From assembly GCA_040514265.1 (NCBI GenBank), contig JBEVCD010000040.1, positions 1 to 21,154 on the forward strand: DNA of 21,154 nt, written 5' to 3'. Below, piece after piece: positions 20,156 through 21,154 of the stretch. The notes beneath the pieces were generated by a model. It saw only the letters and a list, made by a program, of their open reading frames with translations, did no database searches and was not told the origin of the DNA. The position numbers and the translations under genes were made by a program. This stretch comes from WYZ-LMO2 sp040514265. GTDB taxonomy: Archaea; Halobacteriota; Archaeoglobi; Archaeoglobales; Archaeoglobaceae. Positions within the stretch are counted from its first letter, which is position 1. Each line of letters starts with the position of its first letter.

Positions 20156-21064
20156 ATGGACTTTCGAAAGCTCCCGACCGTGCTGACAGCCGACGAGCTG
20201 GTAGACAAAGCCTTCAGAAGAGCTTCGAAGGTAGGGGGCAAAGGGAGGGAGAGAGCGATAAACAAGCTTGCTACAGTATCTAACGTGACCCGGGACTACT
20301 TCAGAAAGATCACGTCCGCTCACCCTAACTACGACGAACTCCCGCCGTTCTACAGAGAGATGGTCGACGTAATGGTTGGGGTCGGGAGGTTAAAGAGGGC
20401 TCTCGGCGCGCTGAAGTGGGCGGACTCGATGGTGCAGCGGATAGTTTCGAGGAGTATATCGGAGATTAAGAGGGGTAAGGATCCGTCTACCGTCCTGAAA
20501 GCCGCCTACGGTAGGATAGCTTCCGTGATCGAGCAGATAGACGACGAGCTAAGGTTCCTCAACGAGGCGAAGAACAAGCTAAGGGAGGTTCCCTCCTTCT
20601 TAGACCTCCCCACGGTCGTCGTCGCGGGGTATCCGAACGTCGGAAAGTCGAGCTTCGTTGCAGCCGTTTCGAACGTAAAGCCCGAGATCGCGAGCTATCC
20701 GTTTACGACCAAGAAGCTCACGGTAGGCTTCGTCGAGCTCGACGGAAAGGTTCAGATAGTCGACACTCCCGGACTGCTGGACAGACCGCTCAGCAGGAGG
20801 AACGAGATCGAGAAGAAGGCGATCCTATGTCTGAAGCATTTGGCGGACGTAATACTGTTCATCATAGACCCCACCGAAACCTGCGGCTACACGCTTGACG
20901 AGCAGCTCTCGCTCCTCCTCGAAGTGAAGGAGAGCTTTTCAAAGCCCGTAGTCGAGGCGTACAGCAAAGCTGACATGCACGACTTCAGAGACAGGGTTGC
21001 CTTTTCCTCGAAAACGGGGGAAGGGATAGAAGAGGTCTTGAAAGAAATAAAAAAATTTCTGTAA
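20156..21064 (+). CDS. NOG1-type GTP-binding protein
   Basis: A 302-residue GTPase of the NOG1/Obg group, linked in other organisms to large-subunit ribosome assembly. A helical N-terminal domain (1-150, with 'DKAFRRASKVGGKGRERAINKLATV' and 'RDYFRKI', a NOG1 hallmark) precedes the G domain: G1 G-Y-P-N-V-G-K-S-S (158-166), 'EIASYPFTTKKLTVGFVE' switch region with its conserved Thr, and G3 D-T-P-G-L-L-D-R (203-210). The G4 motif reads S-K-A-D (270-273) instead of N-K-x-D, and G5 is S-S-K-T-G-E-G (near 286-292). The Asn-to-Ser change is seen in some GTPases and may weaken but not abolish guanine specificity. ATG 20156 is chosen over 20138 from TATA spacing. Confidence 0.93.
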   Translation: MDFRKLPTVLTADELVDKAFRRASKVGGKGRERAINKLATVSNVTRDYFRKITSAHPNYDELPPFYREMVDVMVGVGRLKRALGALKWADSMVQRIVSRSISEIKRGKDPSTVLKAAYGRIASVIEQIDDELRFLNEAKNKLREVPSFLDLPTVVVAGYPNVGKSSFVAAVSNVKPEIASYPFTTKKLTVGFVELDGKVQIVDTPGLLDRPLSRRNEIEKKAILCLKHLADVILFIIDPTETCGYTLDEQLSLLLEVKESFSKPVVEAYSKADMHDFRDRVAFSSKTGEGIEEVLKEIKKFL

Positions 21065-21065
21065 T

Positions 21066-21154
21066 TCACTCGCAGACGTCTACGCTTATCGCACCCTCCG
21101 GGCAGACCTCCACGCAGGAGCAGCACTCCTGGCAGTCTTCGGGTCTTACGGGCT
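21066..21154 (-). CDS. Ferredoxin-type 4Fe-4S protein, C-terminal part
   Basis: The minus strand encodes the last 28 residues of a protein that continues past the window edge. It contains C-x2-C-x2-C-x3-C-P (DCQECCSCVEVCPEGAI), a classical 4Fe-4S binding motif, with an additional Cys inside it (CQECCSC) and a terminal D-V-C-E before TGA at 21066-21068. It may be a small ferredoxin or the end of a longer iron-sulfur protein. Convergent with the NOG1-type gene, 1 bp apart. Confidence 0.85.
   Translation of the reverse strand, partial: PVRPEDCQECCSCVEVCPEGAISVDVCE

Noticed and set aside
1..21154. CRISPR arrays, insertion sequences, integrase sites or toxin-antitoxin pairs
   Set aside because: No regularly spaced repeats, transposase or integrase motifs, or target-site duplications were seen; the two RHH proteins are not next to a recognisable toxin.

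Overview
The window is a dense stretch of archaeal chromosome. It carries an archaeal-type 7S SRP RNA and SRP54, deoxyhypusine synthase, the PriS primase, RNase HII with a C-terminal PCNA-binding motif, TATA-like boxes about 25 bp before many start codons, and several uncharacterised families I recognise as archaeal (UPF0146, UPF0058, DUF92, YjbQ). RNase HII closely resembles the Archaeoglobus fulgidus enzyme as I remember it, and the srp54-rnhB order fits that group. The most likely source is an Archaeoglobales member. The moderately high G+C and the acetate activation/uptake pair would suit Geoglobus, but the genus is a guess.

Layout. 1-2224 (minus): a tightly packed operon reading a cis-prenyltransferase-like protein, a PUA protein, a probable beta-solenoid protein and a YkgJ-type Cys-cluster protein, followed by SRP RNA and tRNA-Gly(CCC). 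2264-5029: a DUF92 membrane protein (plus), two overlapping unknown genes (minus) and deoxyhypusine synthase (plus). 5012-6927 (minus): srp54-rnhB, coupled by ATGA. 6975-9545 (plus): a large UPF0182 membrane protein. 9513-10346 (minus): PRPP synthetase. 10465-13893 (plus): a ribbon-helix-helix (RHH) regulator, AMP-forming acetyl-CoA synthetase and an acetate/succinate-family transporter. 14020-16512 (plus): a ParM-like actin ATPase overlapping a small RHH/Cys-cluster protein, then hisC. 16506-18199 (minus): UPF0146-YjbQ-priS. 18234-18683 (plus): a RimI-like acetyltransferase. 18670-20106 (minus): cobA, a 53-residue ORF, a ubiquitin-like ThiS/MoaD/SAMP protein, and UPF0058. 20156-21064 (plus): a NOG1-type GTPase. 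21066-end (minus): the C-terminus of a ferredoxin.

Genes overlap at starts and ends, there are no mobile elements or CRISPR arrays, and no stretch over 300 bp lacks a gene or RNA. Two divergent pairs (srp54/UPF0182 and cobA/NOG1) appear to share one TATA box midway between two leaderless starts.

The strongest candidates for something undescribed are the chromosomal actin-like + RHH gene pair (organised like plasmid ParM/ParR), the bactofilin-like solenoid gene, the catalytically degenerate cis-prenyltransferase divergent from a DUF92 gene, and the 53-residue gene coupled to a ubiquitin-like protein. These functions are inferred from sequence pattern and context only.
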